From Paenibacillus artemisiicola (GTDB taxonomy: Bacteria; Bacillota; Bacilli; Paenibacillales; Paenibacillaceae): a stretch of DNA of 64,000 bases. This document shows positions 42,967 to 52,094 of this stretch, piece after piece; the stretch's first letter is position 1, and the number at the start of each line of letters is the position of its first letter. Made by a program: the position numbers and the translations under genes. The stretch lies in the NCBI RefSeq assembly GCF_017652985.1, contig NZ_JAGGDJ010000030.1:1-64000 (forward strand), in the 5' to 3' direction. Under the pieces are notes generated by a model. That model ran no database searches and was not told the DNA's origin. It was given only the letters and a program-made list of their open reading frames with translations.

Positions 42967-43000
42967 TCCAGCAGGAAATCGAACCCGCGCGTCGAATAAC

Positions 43001-43049
43001 AAGAAGGCTGAGCTTCCGCGCCATGCGGAACCGGCCTTCTTTCTTTTTT
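43001..43049 (+). terminator. Rho-independent terminator after ctpB
   Basis: AGAAGGC and TTCCGC arms pair with GCGGAA and GCCTTCT, followed by TTCTTTTTT. Confidence 0.85.
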
Positions 43050-43131
43050 AGGCGGTTTATGCGGGATTTACATAGGGCGAACGACTCGCCGGCGCCGGCC
43101 GTTCATCTGGATGCACAAGGGAGTGAAGAAC

Positions 43132-44427
43132 TTGGACGCGGTCATGGATGTGCTTCGCATGATGGGATCGGCGGCTCTCGGGCTGCTGTTGTCCCCGTTT
43201 TACTATATCGGCGTGATTTTGATCATGCTCCAATATTTCCGGCAGACGCGGCTGGAGCGCAAGCTGTTCCACGTGCGCCTGCACGCGTGGCCGAACCAGC
43301 TGGCGCGGACGATGCTCGCCGGTCTTGCCGTCGGCGTGCCGCTGTCCCTCGCGGGGTTGTTTCTCGGCGTCGCGGTCGACGGCGAAGCGGTGCTCTGGCT
43401 GTGGGGCACCGCGATCGTGCTGCTGCTCGTGCGCGTGCGCTACCTCTGCTTCGCCTACAGCGCGGGCATGCTCGGCCTGGCGCAGTGGGGGCTGGGCTTC
43501 ACGGCGTTCGACGGGCGGAGCGATTGGATCGGCGAGGCGGTCCGTTCGATCGCCGGGCTGGACATTCCCGGCCTGCTCGTGCTCGTGGCGCTCATGCATC
43601 TCGCGGAAGGGCTGCTGATCCGCTGGCAGGGCGCGCGGTTCGCGAGCCCGCTGTTCCTCGAAGGCAAACGCGGCAAGCTGATCGGCGGCTACATGCTGCA
43701 GGGCTATTGGCCCGTGCCGATGCTGCTGCTCGTGCCGGCGGCCGCGGGAAGCGGGGATGCCGTCCACCTGCCGTGGTCGCTGCTGCTCGGCGGCGGCGGG
43801 ACATGGAGCCACGGCGTGACGATGATCGGCTTTCCGATGATGATCGGCTTCTCGGAATTGACCCGCACGATGCTGCCCGGCGCGAAGACGCGCAGCTCCT
43901 CGAAGGCGCTGCTGGTTTACGGCGTTATCGTCGGCGCCGCGGCGATCGCGGCCTATTACTGGCCGCCGCTCCTGCTGGTTGCGGTGCTCTGCGCGCTGCT
44001 GCTGCACGAAGCGCTGGTCGCCGTCAGCTATTATAAGGAAGACTCGAACGCGCCGCTCTTCGTCCACGACGATCGCGGACTGCGGATTCTGGCCGTCATC
44101 CCGGGCACGCCGGCGGAAGCGATGGGCCTGCAGGCCGGAGAGATCATTCAGAAGGCGAACGGCGTCCGGGTACAGACGAAGGAAGAGCTGCACGCGGCGC
44201 TGTACTTGAACTCGGCCTTCTGCAAGCTCGAGGCGATCAACCTGGAAGGCCACGTGAAGTTCGTGCAGCGCGCGCGCTACGCGGGCGAGCATCATCAGCT
44301 CGGCGTCGTCCTCGCGCCGGACGATCAGGCGGCCTTTTACGCCGCGGCGTCGCCGGCGTCGCTGTTCGACCTGCTGCGGAAGCGGACGGCGCGGAGCCGA
44401 AACCGTTCGACGACGGCATCGATGTGA
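43132..44427 (+). CDS. minJ: MinJ-like polytopic membrane protein with PDZ domain
   Basis: A 431-residue membrane protein with about eight hydrophobic helices over residues 5-300 (SAALGLLLSPFYYIGVILIML, MLAGLAVGVPLSLAGLFLG, LVYGVIVGAAAIAAYYW and others) and a C-terminal PDZ domain (about 315-400; LRILAVIPGTPAEAMGLQAG, IIQKANGVRVQTKEEL). MinJ bridges DivIVA and MinD to keep division away from poles in bacilli. The order ctpB-minJ-uvrB-uvrA is as in Bacillus. The TTG at 43132 is preferred to the ATG at 43111 because AAGGGAG sits 8 bases before it. The tail after the PDZ is short and basic. Confidence 0.85.
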   Translation: MDAVMDVLRMMGSAALGLLLSPFYYIGVILIMLQYFRQTRLERKLFHVRLHAWPNQLARTMLAGLAVGVPLSLAGLFLGVAVDGEAVLWLWGTAIVLLLVRVRYLCFAYSAGMLGLAQWGLGFTAFDGRSDWIGEAVRSIAGLDIPGLLVLVALMHLAEGLLIRWQGARFASPLFLEGKRGKLIGGYMLQGYWPVPMLLLVPAAAGSGDAVHLPWSLLLGGGGTWSHGVTMIGFPMMIGFSELTRTMLPGAKTRSSSKALLVYGVIVGAAAIAAYYWPPLLLVAVLCALLLHEALVAVSYYKEDSNAPLFVHDDRGLRILAVIPGTPAEAMGLQAGEIIQKANGVRVQTKEELHAALYLNSAFCKLEAINLEGHVKFVQRARYAGEHHQLGVVLAPDDQAAFYAAASPASLFDLLRKRTARSRNRSTTASM

Positions 44428-44443
44428 ACGGGCGCCTTAGGGT

Positions 44444-44482
44444 CCCGGCCATGCCGCTCCGGCATGCGCCGGGGCTTTTTTT
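44444..44482 (+). terminator. Rho-independent terminator after minJ
   Basis: CCCGGC-ATGCC pairs with GGCAT-GCCGGG, then a TTTTTTT run. Confidence 0.85.
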
Positions 44483-44528
44483 CTTGGGGCGAGGCGGCTT
44501 TTGGCATGCTTGGAAAGATGATCCGTCA

Positions 44529-44557
44529 TTGCAACATGGGGGGCGACACGGTATAAT
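44529..44557 (+). promoter_or_regulatory. Sigma-A promoter of uvrBA
   Basis: TTGCAA (44529-44534), 17-base spacer, TATAAT (44552-44557). The rest of 44483-44752 has no gene; it forms a leader of about 190 bases with no recognised riboswitch. Confidence 0.85.
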
Positions 44558-44567
44558 AAGTAAGAAT

Positions 44568-44583
44568 GGGAACACATATTCTT
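44568..44583. promoter_or_regulatory. Possible LexA (SOS) box at uvrB
   Basis: GGGAACACATATTCTT contains GAAC-N4-ATTC, one mismatch in the inner half-sites from the Gram-positive LexA box CGAACN4GTTCG, and lies at the expected start point just after the -10. The outer bases do not match. Confidence 0.45.
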
Positions 44584-44752
44584 ATGTCGATTGCCGCTTA
44601 TCCGAGGCCGGCAGGCACCGGGCGCAGCGCGCGTTTGCGCATTCGGATCGGGCGTGTAATTTACTATAGTCCGTCTATTTTTTCGACCCATTATGGGCAT
44701 ACAGTTAATAGGATCATTCATAGAACTCATAGGATCGGGGTGTAGCGAATTC

Positions 44753-46756
44753 ATGATCGAACAACGGGAGCAAGGCAAGCTCTTCGCGCTGAAATCCGAT
44801 TATACGCCGCAAGGCGACCAGCCGGAGGCGATCCGGGAGCTCGTCGGCGGCGTGCGCGAGGGAGCGGTGCATCAGACGCTGCTCGGCGCGACCGGCACCG
44901 GCAAGACGTACACGATCGCCAATACGATCGCGAAGCTGAACCGGCCGACGCTCGTCATCGCGCATAATAAGACGCTTGCGGCGCAGCTGTGCAGCGAGTT
45001 CAAGGAGTTTTTTCCGGGTAACGCGGTTTCCTACTTCGTCAGTTACTACGATTATTATCAGCCGGAAGCCTACATCCCGTCCTCGGATACGTTCATCGAG
45101 AAGGATTCCAGCATCAACGACGAGATCGACAAGCTGCGGCACTCCGCCACGAGCTCGTTGTTCGAGCGGCGCGACGTCATCATCGTCGCCAGCGTTTCCT
45201 GCATCTACGGTCTCGGTTCGCCGATCGAGTACGGGAATTTGGTGCTGAGCCTGCGCGTGGGCATGGAGAAGCCGCGCGACGCGATTCTCCACAAGCTGGT
45301 CGACATCCAGTACCAGCGCAACGACATTAATTTCATCCGCGGCACGTTCCGCGTCCGCGGCGACATCGTCGAGATTTTTCCGGTGGCGAACAACGAGCGG
45401 GCGCTCCGCGTCGAGCTGTTCGGCGACGAGATCGAGCGCATTACCGAGATCGACGTCCTGACCGGCGAGATCGTCGGCGAACGCGACCACGTCGCGATTT
45501 TCCCGGCATCCCACTTCGTTACCCAGGAAGAGACGATGAAGGTCGCGATCAAGAATATCGAGCGCGAGCTGGAGGAACGGCTGGAAGAGCTGCGCGGGCA
45601 AGGCAAGCTGCTGGAAGCGCAGCGCCTGGAGCAGCGGACGCGCTACGACCTCGAGATGATGGCGGAGATGGGCTTCTGCAGCGGCATCGAGAACTACTCG
45701 GGTCCGCTCACGTTCCGCGAACGGGGCGCGACGCCGTATACGCTGATGGATTATTTTCCGGACGACATGCTCGTCGTCATCGACGAGTCCCACGTCACCA
45801 TCCCGCAGATCCGCGCCATGTACAACGGCGACCGCGCGCGGAAGGAAGTGCTCGTCGAGCACGGCTTCCGGCTGCCGTCCGCCATGGACAACCGGCCGCT
45901 TCGCTTCGAGGAATTCGAAGGCAAGGTGAAGCAGGCGATCTACGTCTCCGCGACGCCGGGCCCTTACGAGATCGAGCATTGTCCGGAGATGATCCAGCAG
46001 ATCATTCGTCCGACGGGCCTGCTGGATCCGATCATCGAAGTGCGCAAGACGAAAGGCCAGATCGACGACCTGCTCGTCGAGATCCGCGACCGGATCGCCA
46101 AGGACGAGCGCGTCCTGGTCACGACGCTGACGAAGAAGATGTCCGAGGACTTGACGGATTACCTCAAGGACGTCGGCATCAAGGTGCGCTATTTGCATTC
46201 CGACATCAAGACCCTGGAGCGGCTGGCGATTCTGCGCGATTTGCGGATGGGGACGTTCCACGTGCTCGTCGGGATCAACCTGCTGCGGGAAGGCTTGGAC
46301 TTGCCGGAGGTGTCGCTCGTCGCGATTCTGGACGCCGACAAGGAGGGCTTCCTCCGCTCGGAGCGGTCGCTCATCCAGACGATCGGACGGGCGGCGCGGA
46401 ACTCCGAGGGCCGGGTCATCATGTATGCGGACAAACACACGGATTCCATGAATACCGCCATCGCGGAGACGGAGCGCCGGCGCGCCATCCAAGTGGCGTA
46501 CAACGAGAAGCACGGCGTTACGCCGCAGACGATCCGCAAGAAGGTGCACGACGTCATCGAAGCGACGAAGGCAGCCGAGCAGAAGAGCGATTATTTGACG
46601 GGCGTCGGCGTCGACAAGATGTCGAAGAAGGAGCGCCAGTCGCTGCTGCAGCGCCTGGAAGCGGAGATGAAGGAAGCCGCGAAGAGCCTGCAGTTCGAAC
46701 GCGCCGCGGAGCTTCGCGACGCGCTGCTGGAGCTTAAAGCGGAGTTGGGCCTGTAG
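44753..46756 (+). CDS. uvrB: UvrB excinuclease subunit
   Basis: A 667-residue UvrB, the damage-verification helicase of nucleotide excision repair. Walker A GATGTGKTYT (near residues 40-49), the damage-probing beta-hairpin with its Tyr-rich stretch (YFVSYYDYYQPEAYIPSSDTF contains it; near 90-110), helicase motifs VIDESHVTIPQI and TIGRAARNSEGRV, and a C-terminal UVR domain (KSLQFERAAELRDALLEL) for UvrC contact. ATG at 44753 is chosen for GGGGTG 10 bases upstream and the standard N-terminal length; an ATG at 44693 would add 20 atypical residues. uvrA follows by 21 bases. Confidence 0.97.
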   Translation: MIEQREQGKLFALKSDYTPQGDQPEAIRELVGGVREGAVHQTLLGATGTGKTYTIANTIAKLNRPTLVIAHNKTLAAQLCSEFKEFFPGNAVSYFVSYYDYYQPEAYIPSSDTFIEKDSSINDEIDKLRHSATSSLFERRDVIIVASVSCIYGLGSPIEYGNLVLSLRVGMEKPRDAILHKLVDIQYQRNDINFIRGTFRVRGDIVEIFPVANNERALRVELFGDEIERITEIDVLTGEIVGERDHVAIFPASHFVTQEETMKVAIKNIERELEERLEELRGQGKLLEAQRLEQRTRYDLEMMAEMGFCSGIENYSGPLTFRERGATPYTLMDYFPDDMLVVIDESHVTIPQIRAMYNGDRARKEVLVEHGFRLPSAMDNRPLRFEEFEGKVKQAIYVSATPGPYEIEHCPEMIQQIIRPTGLLDPIIEVRKTKGQIDDLLVEIRDRIAKDERVLVTTLTKKMSEDLTDYLKDVGIKVRYLHSDIKTLERLAILRDLRMGTFHVLVGINLLREGLDLPEVSLVAILDADKEGFLRSERSLIQTIGRAARNSEGRVIMYADKHTDSMNTAIAETERRRAIQVAYNEKHGVTPQTIRKKVHDVIEATKAAEQKSDYLTGVGVDKMSKKERQSLLQRLEAEMKEAAKSLQFERAAELRDALLELKAELGL

Positions 46757-46777
46757 GCCGGGAGGAGAGGTAAGAAC

Positions 46778-49663
46778 GTGGCTAGTGATTCGATCGTAAT
46801 CAAAGGGGCGCGAGCCCATAATCTCAAGAACATCGACGTGACGATTCCCCGCGACAAATTCGTCGTGCTGACGGGCCTGAGCGGCTCCGGCAAGTCTTCC
46901 CTGGCCTTCGACACCATTTACGCGGAGGGGCAGCGCCGGTACGTGGAGTCGCTGTCCGCTTACGCGCGCCAATTCCTCGGCCAGATGGAGAAGCCGGACG
47001 TCGATTCCATCGACGGGCTCTCGCCGGCCATCTCCATCGACCAGAAGACGACGAGCCGGAACCCGCGTTCCACGGTCGGCACCGTAACGGAAATTTACGA
47101 TTACCTGCGTCTGCTGTTCGCGCGCGTCGGCAAGCCGCACTGCCCGGATCACGGCATCGAGATCACGTCGCAGACCGTGGAGCAGATGGTCGACCGCATC
47201 ATGGAATACCCGGAGCGGACGCGGCTGCAGATTCTGGCGCCGGTCGTATCCGGCCGCAAGGGCGAGCATTCCAAGCTGCTGGCGGACGTGCAGAAGCAGG
47301 GCTTCGTGCGGGTGCGCGTCAACGGCGAGCTCCGCGAGCTGAGCGAGAGCATCGAGCTGGAGAAGAACAAGAAGCATAACATCGAGGTCGTCGTCGACCG
47401 GATCGTGGTGAAGGAAGACATCCACAGCCGCTTGGCGGACTCGCTCGAGACCGCGCTCAAGCTGTCCGGCGGCCAGGTGCTCGTCGACGTCATGGAGAAG
47501 GAAGAGCTGTTGTTCAGCTCGAACCTGGCGTGTCCGGTGTGCGGCTTCAGCATCGACGAGCTGGCGCCGCGGATGTTCTCGTTCAACAGCCCGTACGGCG
47601 CTTGCCCGGACTGCGACGGCTTGGGGGCGAAGATGATCGTCGATCCGGACCTGCTCGTGCCGGACGGGTCCAAGTCGATCGCGGAAGGCGCCTTCGAGGC
47701 GTGGGCGGGCAGCACGTCCAACTATTACCCGCAGTTTCTGGACGCGGTGTGCAAGCACTTCGGGATCGCGCGGGACGTGCCGGTCGACGACCTGTCGCCG
47801 GAGCAGCTGAAGAAGCTGATGTACGGCACGGGCGGCGAACGCGTCCGCTTCCGGTACACCAACGACTTCGGCCACGCCAAGGAAGCGCTCGTGCCGTTCG
47901 AGGGCATCGTGAACAACCTGGAGCGCCGCTACCGGGAGACCGGCTCGGACGGCATCCGCGAATATATCGAGCAGTACATGAGCGCCAAGCCATGCTCCGG
48001 CTGCAAAGGACAGCGCCTGCGGAAGGAAAGCCTGGCGGTGACGATCGGCGGCGAGAACATCGCCTATGTGACGTCGCTCTCCATCGGCGAAGCGGATCGC
48101 TTCTTCAGCGAGCTCGGCCTGAACGAGAAGGAGATGCTGATCGCGCATCTCATCCTGAAAGAAATCAACAGCCGGCTCGGCTTCCTCGTGAACGTCGGCT
48201 TGGAATACTTGTCGCTCAGCCGCGCGGCGGGCACGCTCTCCGGCGGGGAAGCGCAGCGCATCCGGCTGGCGACGCAGATCGGCTCGAGCCTCATGGGCGT
48301 GCTGTACATTCTCGACGAGCCGAGCATCGGGCTTCATCAGCGCGACAACGACAAGCTCATTCAGACGCTGGAGCATATGCGCGACCTCGGCAATACGCTG
48401 ATCGTCGTCGAGCATGACGAGGATACGATGCTCGCGAGCGACTACATCATCGATATCGGACCGGGCGCGGGCATCCACGGCGGACAAGTCGTCTCGATGG
48501 GTACGCCGAAGGAAGTCATGGCGGACGAACAGTCGCTGACCGGCGCTTACTTGAGCGGCCGCAAGTTCATCCCGGTTCCGCTGAAGCGGCGCGAGCCGAA
48601 CGGCAAGTGGCTGGAAGTCCGCGGCGCCAAGGAGAACAACCTGCGCGGCGTCAACGTCAAGTTCCCACTCGGCGTGTTCACGGCGGTGACGGGCGTATCC
48701 GGCTCCGGCAAATCGACGCTGGTCAACGAAATCCTGTACAAGACGCTGGCGCGCGATCTCAACAAGGCGAAGGTCCGTCCCGGCGAGCATAAAGAAATCC
48801 GCGGCCTCGAGCACGTCGAGAAGGTCATCGACATCGACCAATCGCCGATCGGCCGGACGCCGCGCTCCAATCCGGCGACGTATACGGGCGTATTCGACGA
48901 TATCCGCGATCTGTACGCCTCGACGAACGAAGCGAAGGTGCGGGGATACAAGAAGGGCCGCTTCAGTTTCAACGTGAAGGGCGGCCGCTGCGAATCGTGC
49001 CGCGGCGACGGCATCATCAAGATCGAGATGCACTTCCTGCCGGACGTCTATGTGCCTTGCGAAATCTGCAAAGGCAAACGGTATAACCGCGAGACGCTCG
49101 ACGTGAAATACAAAGGCAAGAGCATTGCCGATCTGCTCGAGATGACGATCGAAGACGCGTGCGAGTTCTTCCGGAACGTGCCCCGGATCCACCGCAAGCT
49201 GCAGACGCTGCTGGACGTGGGCCTCGGCTACATGAATCTCGGTCAGCCGGCCACGACGCTCTCGGGCGGCGAGGCGCAGCGCGTGAAATTGGCGGCCGAG
49301 CTGTACCGTCGGAGCACCGGCAAGATGCTTTACATTCTCGACGAGCCGACGACGGGGCTGCATGTCGACGACATCGACCGGCTGCTCACCGTGCTTCATC
49401 GTCTGGTCGATTCGGGCGAATCCGTGCTCGTCATCGAGCATAACCTCGATGTCATCAAAACCGCCGATTATCTGGTCGACTTGGGTCCGGAGGGCGGCAA
49501 GAACGGCGGCTTGATCGTCGGCACCGGCACGCCGGAGGATGTGATCAAGGTTGATGGCTCTTATACGGGCCGGTACTTGAAGCCGATTCTGGACCGGGAC
49601 CGCGAGCGTACGCTCGCGCAGCACCGCGAGGTGGAGCGGGTCGCGGCCGGAGCCGAACAATAA
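46778..49663 (+). CDS. uvrA: UvrA excinuclease ATPase
   Basis: A 961-residue UvrA, the damage sensor. It has two ABC ATPase modules: Walker A GLSGSGKSSLAFD (near residues 32-44) and GVSGSGKSTLVNE (near 641-653), each with its own LSGGEAQR signature and Walker B (ILDEPSIGLHQRD, ILDEPTTGLHVDD). Zinc modules CPVCGFSI...CPDC and CESCRGDG...CEICKGKR are complete. GTG at 46778 has GGAGGAGAGG 8 bases upstream. Length is standard. A bidirectional terminator follows. Confidence 0.98.
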   Translation: MASDSIVIKGARAHNLKNIDVTIPRDKFVVLTGLSGSGKSSLAFDTIYAEGQRRYVESLSAYARQFLGQMEKPDVDSIDGLSPAISIDQKTTSRNPRSTVGTVTEIYDYLRLLFARVGKPHCPDHGIEITSQTVEQMVDRIMEYPERTRLQILAPVVSGRKGEHSKLLADVQKQGFVRVRVNGELRELSESIELEKNKKHNIEVVVDRIVVKEDIHSRLADSLETALKLSGGQVLVDVMEKEELLFSSNLACPVCGFSIDELAPRMFSFNSPYGACPDCDGLGAKMIVDPDLLVPDGSKSIAEGAFEAWAGSTSNYYPQFLDAVCKHFGIARDVPVDDLSPEQLKKLMYGTGGERVRFRYTNDFGHAKEALVPFEGIVNNLERRYRETGSDGIREYIEQYMSAKPCSGCKGQRLRKESLAVTIGGENIAYVTSLSIGEADRFFSELGLNEKEMLIAHLILKEINSRLGFLVNVGLEYLSLSRAAGTLSGGEAQRIRLATQIGSSLMGVLYILDEPSIGLHQRDNDKLIQTLEHMRDLGNTLIVVEHDEDTMLASDYIIDIGPGAGIHGGQVVSMGTPKEVMADEQSLTGAYLSGRKFIPVPLKRREPNGKWLEVRGAKENNLRGVNVKFPLGVFTAVTGVSGSGKSTLVNEILYKTLARDLNKAKVRPGEHKEIRGLEHVEKVIDIDQSPIGRTPRSNPATYTGVFDDIRDLYASTNEAKVRGYKKGRFSFNVKGGRCESCRGDGIIKIEMHFLPDVYVPCEICKGKRYNRETLDVKYKGKSIADLLEMTIEDACEFFRNVPRIHRKLQTLLDVGLGYMNLGQPATTLSGGEAQRVKLAAELYRRSTGKMLYILDEPTTGLHVDDIDRLLTVLHRLVDSGESVLVIEHNLDVIKTADYLVDLGPEGGKNGGLIVGTGTPEDVIKVDGSYTGRYLKPILDRDRERTLAQHREVERVAAGAEQ

Positions 49664-49727
49664 GCAAGCAGGCACGACTCTGCCTTCGCCTGGCGGCACG
49701 GCAGATCGTTCCGCCGGCCGACAAACT

Positions 49728-49766
49728 AAAACCGGGGACTCCGCACGAAGCGGAGTCCCCGGTTTT
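49728..49766. terminator. Bidirectional terminator between uvrA and the convergent reductase gene
   Basis: AAAACCGGGGACTCCGC, loop ACGAA, GCGGAGTCCCCGGTTTT: a perfect stem with A-run and T-run flanks. Confidence 0.93.
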
Positions 49767-49791
49767 ATTCGTATATAACATCCTTTTGGGA

Positions 49792-51402
49792 TTAGCTTGC
49801 CAAAATTTCGGTCAGCTTCTCTTGGAAGGCCGGCACGCCGACGCGGTTGACGTAGTTGTGGAACGTCTCGCCGGATTCGCGTCCTTCTTTGTAGAAGTTG
49901 ATCAGCTGCACGAGCACGCCGCCGAGGTCGTCGCCTTTGACGCGGCCCTTGAGCGATTGGTTAAACTTGGCGCCAGGGCCGAGGATGCCGCCGACCGCGA
50001 TGTCGAACGCGTCGACCATGCCGTCCGGCGTCTTCACGAGCGCGCCCTGCAGGCCGATATCCGCGATATGCTTCTGGCCGCAGGCGTTCGGGCAGCCGAT
50101 GAAGTGGATGCGGATCTTCTCGTCGAGCTGTACGTTCTCGTCCAGGAATTCCGCGACGCGGCGCGCGCGTTCTTTCGTCTCCACGACGGCCAGGTTGCAG
50201 AACTCGTTGCCCGTGCAGGACACGGTCCGGCTCATGAACGGCTTCGCGTTCGGGGATAGGCGCTGCAGCACCGGCAGTTGAAGCGCGGCTTCGACCTTGT
50301 CGTCCGGAACGCCGGCCAAGATGATGTTTTGCGACATCGTCGTCCGGATCGTGCCGTCGCCGAATTGATCGGCGGCATCCGCCAGCTGCTCCAGCTCCGA
50401 AGAGTTCGTGCGGCCGACCGGCACGTTCAGGCCGATGAAGTTCAAGCCTTTCTCCTTTTGCGGGTAGACGCCGTCGTAGTAGACGGCATTCCAGCCGACG
50501 ATTTTGTTCTCGCCTTTAGTCGGCATGTCGCCGATGATCTCCTTCAGCTTCTCGAGGAACTTCTCCGGTCCCCAATCCGCCACGAGGAATTTCAGGCGGG
50601 CTTGGTGGCGTTTCTCGCGGTAGCCGTAGTCGCGGAAGATCGTCGTGACGCCGATCGAGACCTTCAGCACGTCTTCGGGACGCACGAACAGGTCGAGCTC
50701 CTTCGCCAAATGCGGCTTGGCGGACAGGCCGCCGCCGACGTAGACGTGGAAGCCGACGACTTCTTCGCCGTCGATGACTTTCGTCGCCGGCGCGAAGGCG
50801 AGGTCGTTGATTTCGGCATTGGCGTTGTTATAGATGTTGGAGGAAATGGACATTTTATATTTACGCGGCAGGTTGGAGAAGTCGCGGTTCAGTAGGTAGA
50901 AGTCGTTGACTTGCTCGACGATCTCCCGCGTGTCCATCAGCTCGTTCGGGTCGATGCCGGCAAGCGGATTGCCGACGATCGTGCGCGGGCAGTCGCCGCA
51001 CGCTTCGTACGAATACAGGCCGACCGCTTCCAGGCGCTTGAAGATGTCCGGCAGGTTCTCGACCCTCAGCCAGTGGTACTGAATCGCTTGGCGCGTCGTG
51101 ACGTCGATCAGGTCGCGGCCGTAGTCGCGGCCGATGGAAGCGATTGCGCGCGCTTGCGCGGATGTCATAATGCCGGTGTTTATCCGGATCCGCATCATGA
51201 AGTGGCCGTCCTTCGGTTTTTGCTCATAGACGCCCGCCCATTTGAACCGGTTCATGTCGTCCTCGGGGATGGAGGCATAGCCTTCCTTCGCATATTGGTC
51301 GATGATGGTGCGAATGACGTCGAGACCGTCCTTTTCCCGTTTGACGAACTCGAATTTATTCAATTTATCCGGGTTGTTCATCCATACGGCTTCATAGGCC
51401 AT
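49792..51402 (-). CDS. Siroheme nitrite/sulfite reductase
   Basis: A 536-residue reductase of the ferredoxin-dependent nitrite/sulfite type, which reduces nitrite or sulfite by six electrons using siroheme and a 4Fe-4S cluster. Two half-repeats are seen: ferredoxin-like parts (MMRIRINTGIMTSAQARAIA and FIGLNVPVGRTNSSELEQLA) and nitrite/sulfite core parts. The cluster ligands are CTGNEFCN (near residues 410-417) and IGCPNACG (near 449-456), in the expected spacing. Substrate choice cannot be told safely from sequence. No partner reductase, siroheme or transporter genes are adjacent. The ATG at 51402 has AAGGAGG 11 bases upstream. Confidence 0.88.
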   Translation of the reverse strand: MAYEAVWMNNPDKLNKFEFVKREKDGLDVIRTIIDQYAKEGYASIPEDDMNRFKWAGVYEQKPKDGHFMMRIRINTGIMTSAQARAIASIGRDYGRDLIDVTTRQAIQYHWLRVENLPDIFKRLEAVGLYSYEACGDCPRTIVGNPLAGIDPNELMDTREIVEQVNDFYLLNRDFSNLPRKYKMSISSNIYNNANAEINDLAFAPATKVIDGEEVVGFHVYVGGGLSAKPHLAKELDLFVRPEDVLKVSIGVTTIFRDYGYREKRHQARLKFLVADWGPEKFLEKLKEIIGDMPTKGENKIVGWNAVYYDGVYPQKEKGLNFIGLNVPVGRTNSSELEQLADAADQFGDGTIRTTMSQNIILAGVPDDKVEAALQLPVLQRLSPNAKPFMSRTVSCTGNEFCNLAVVETKERARRVAEFLDENVQLDEKIRIHFIGCPNACGQKHIADIGLQGALVKTPDGMVDAFDIAVGGILGPGAKFNQSLKGRVKGDDLGGVLVQLINFYKEGRESGETFHNYVNRVGVPAFQEKLTEILAS

Positions 51403-51493
51403 GGTTCATTGTTCCTCCTTGGGTGATGTAGCCCGGCCGTCACGGCCAGGGCCAATTCCGACGATTTTTGTATGAAATCATTACTTGAATCGT

Positions 51494-51523
51494 ATCATAC
51501 TTCCGGGTGACCGACAATGAAAA
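51494..51523 (-). promoter_or_regulatory. Candidate promoter of the reductase gene
   Basis: On the reverse strand TTTTCA, 18-base spacer, TATGAT, about 90 bases before the start codon. The divergent region 51403-51706 otherwise holds only AT-rich DNA, this promoter, and the forward one near 51634. Confidence 0.5.
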
Positions 51524-51633
51524 GCGGCGCCATACCTATAAGAGTTTGTTATATTTAGAAGGCCGATCGTTTATAATAAGCGAAACGTCTTCCGGAAAAT
51601 GGTGACAAACTTGTTACGATTCCCAATTGCGGC

Positions 51634-51662
51634 TTGCAACGGACCCGTGATGAGGCTAACAT
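51634..51662 (+). promoter_or_regulatory. Candidate sigma-A promoter of the small membrane protein gene
   Basis: TTGCAA (51634-51639), 17-base spacer, TAACAT (51657-51662), 45 bases before the start codon at 51707. Confidence 0.55.
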
Positions 51663-51706
51663 AAGTAATATAGGCTACGTGCGAAAACGAAGGAGGATCT
51701 CCCCCC

Positions 51707-51919
51707 ATGTATCTTGCTGAGACTGCAACAACGGCACTCGCGAAATTCGATCCCATGGATATCATGATGCTGCTGTTCACGATCGTCATCTTCATCGGAT
51801 GGATTCGGCTGATCACGAGTCCGAAGAAAAATAAATTCGCGATCGGCTGGACGACGGTGTCGCTGCTCGTATTCCTGTTCGCGAACTACGTGATGATCTT
51901 CAAAGTTTGGGCGTCGTAA
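51707..51919 (+). CDS. Small two-helix membrane protein (DUF2759-like)
   Basis: A 70-residue protein with two membrane helices (about residues 17-37, IMMLLFTIVIFIGWIRLI, and 46-66, GWTTVSLLVFLFANYVMIF) joined by a basic loop SPKKNK, which should face the cytoplasm. It resembles the DUF2759 family of small bacillus proteins; no function is known. The ATG at 51707 has AAGGAGG upstream. It has its own promoter and terminator, so it is expressed alone. Confidence 0.75.
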   Translation: MYLAETATTALAKFDPMDIMMLLFTIVIFIGWIRLITSPKKNKFAIGWTTVSLLVFLFANYVMIFKVWAS

Positions 51920-51965
51920 GACTCCCGCGCGAAGCGCAATGAACGGACTGCTCGGACGAGCATGC

Positions 51966-52007
51966 AAGGCCGGCGATTCTTGAAGCCCAAGAATCCGCCG
52001 GCCTTTT
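51966..52007 (+). terminator. Rho-independent terminator after the small membrane protein gene
   Basis: AAGGCCGGCG-ATTCTTG pairs with CAAGAAT-CGCCGGCCTT, then TTTT. Confidence 0.88.
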
Positions 52008-52046
52008 GCGTTCCGTCTTATCCTTTTCGAGCAGCTATACCCGTAC

Positions 52047-52077
52047 AAAAAAGCTCCGGCAATCGGCCGGAGCTTTT
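52047..52077 (-). terminator. Rho-independent terminator of the sugar-phosphate isomerase-like gene
   Basis: On the reverse strand AAAAGCTCCGGC, loop, GCCGGAGCTTTTTT. The longer T-run lies on the reverse strand, so it mainly serves the gene at 52095-53063. Confidence 0.88.
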
Positions 52078-52094
52078 CGCGTTCGTTCGAACGC

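Noticed and set aside
44693..44752. Upstream start of uvrB
   Set aside because: The extra 20 residues are not UvrB-like and the ATG there has no ribosome binding site, whereas the ATG at 44753 has one.
44558..44752. Riboswitch or T-box in the uvrB leader
   Set aside because: No conserved T-box, S-box or purine-switch motif and no terminator-antiterminator pair could be recognised.
44714..49699. Very long reverse-strand open frame (over 1600 codons) opposite uvrB and uvrA
   Set aside because: It is the mirror of two certain genes in GC-rich DNA; its translation is Arg/Ala/Leu/Val/Asp-rich with no family motif and no RBS.
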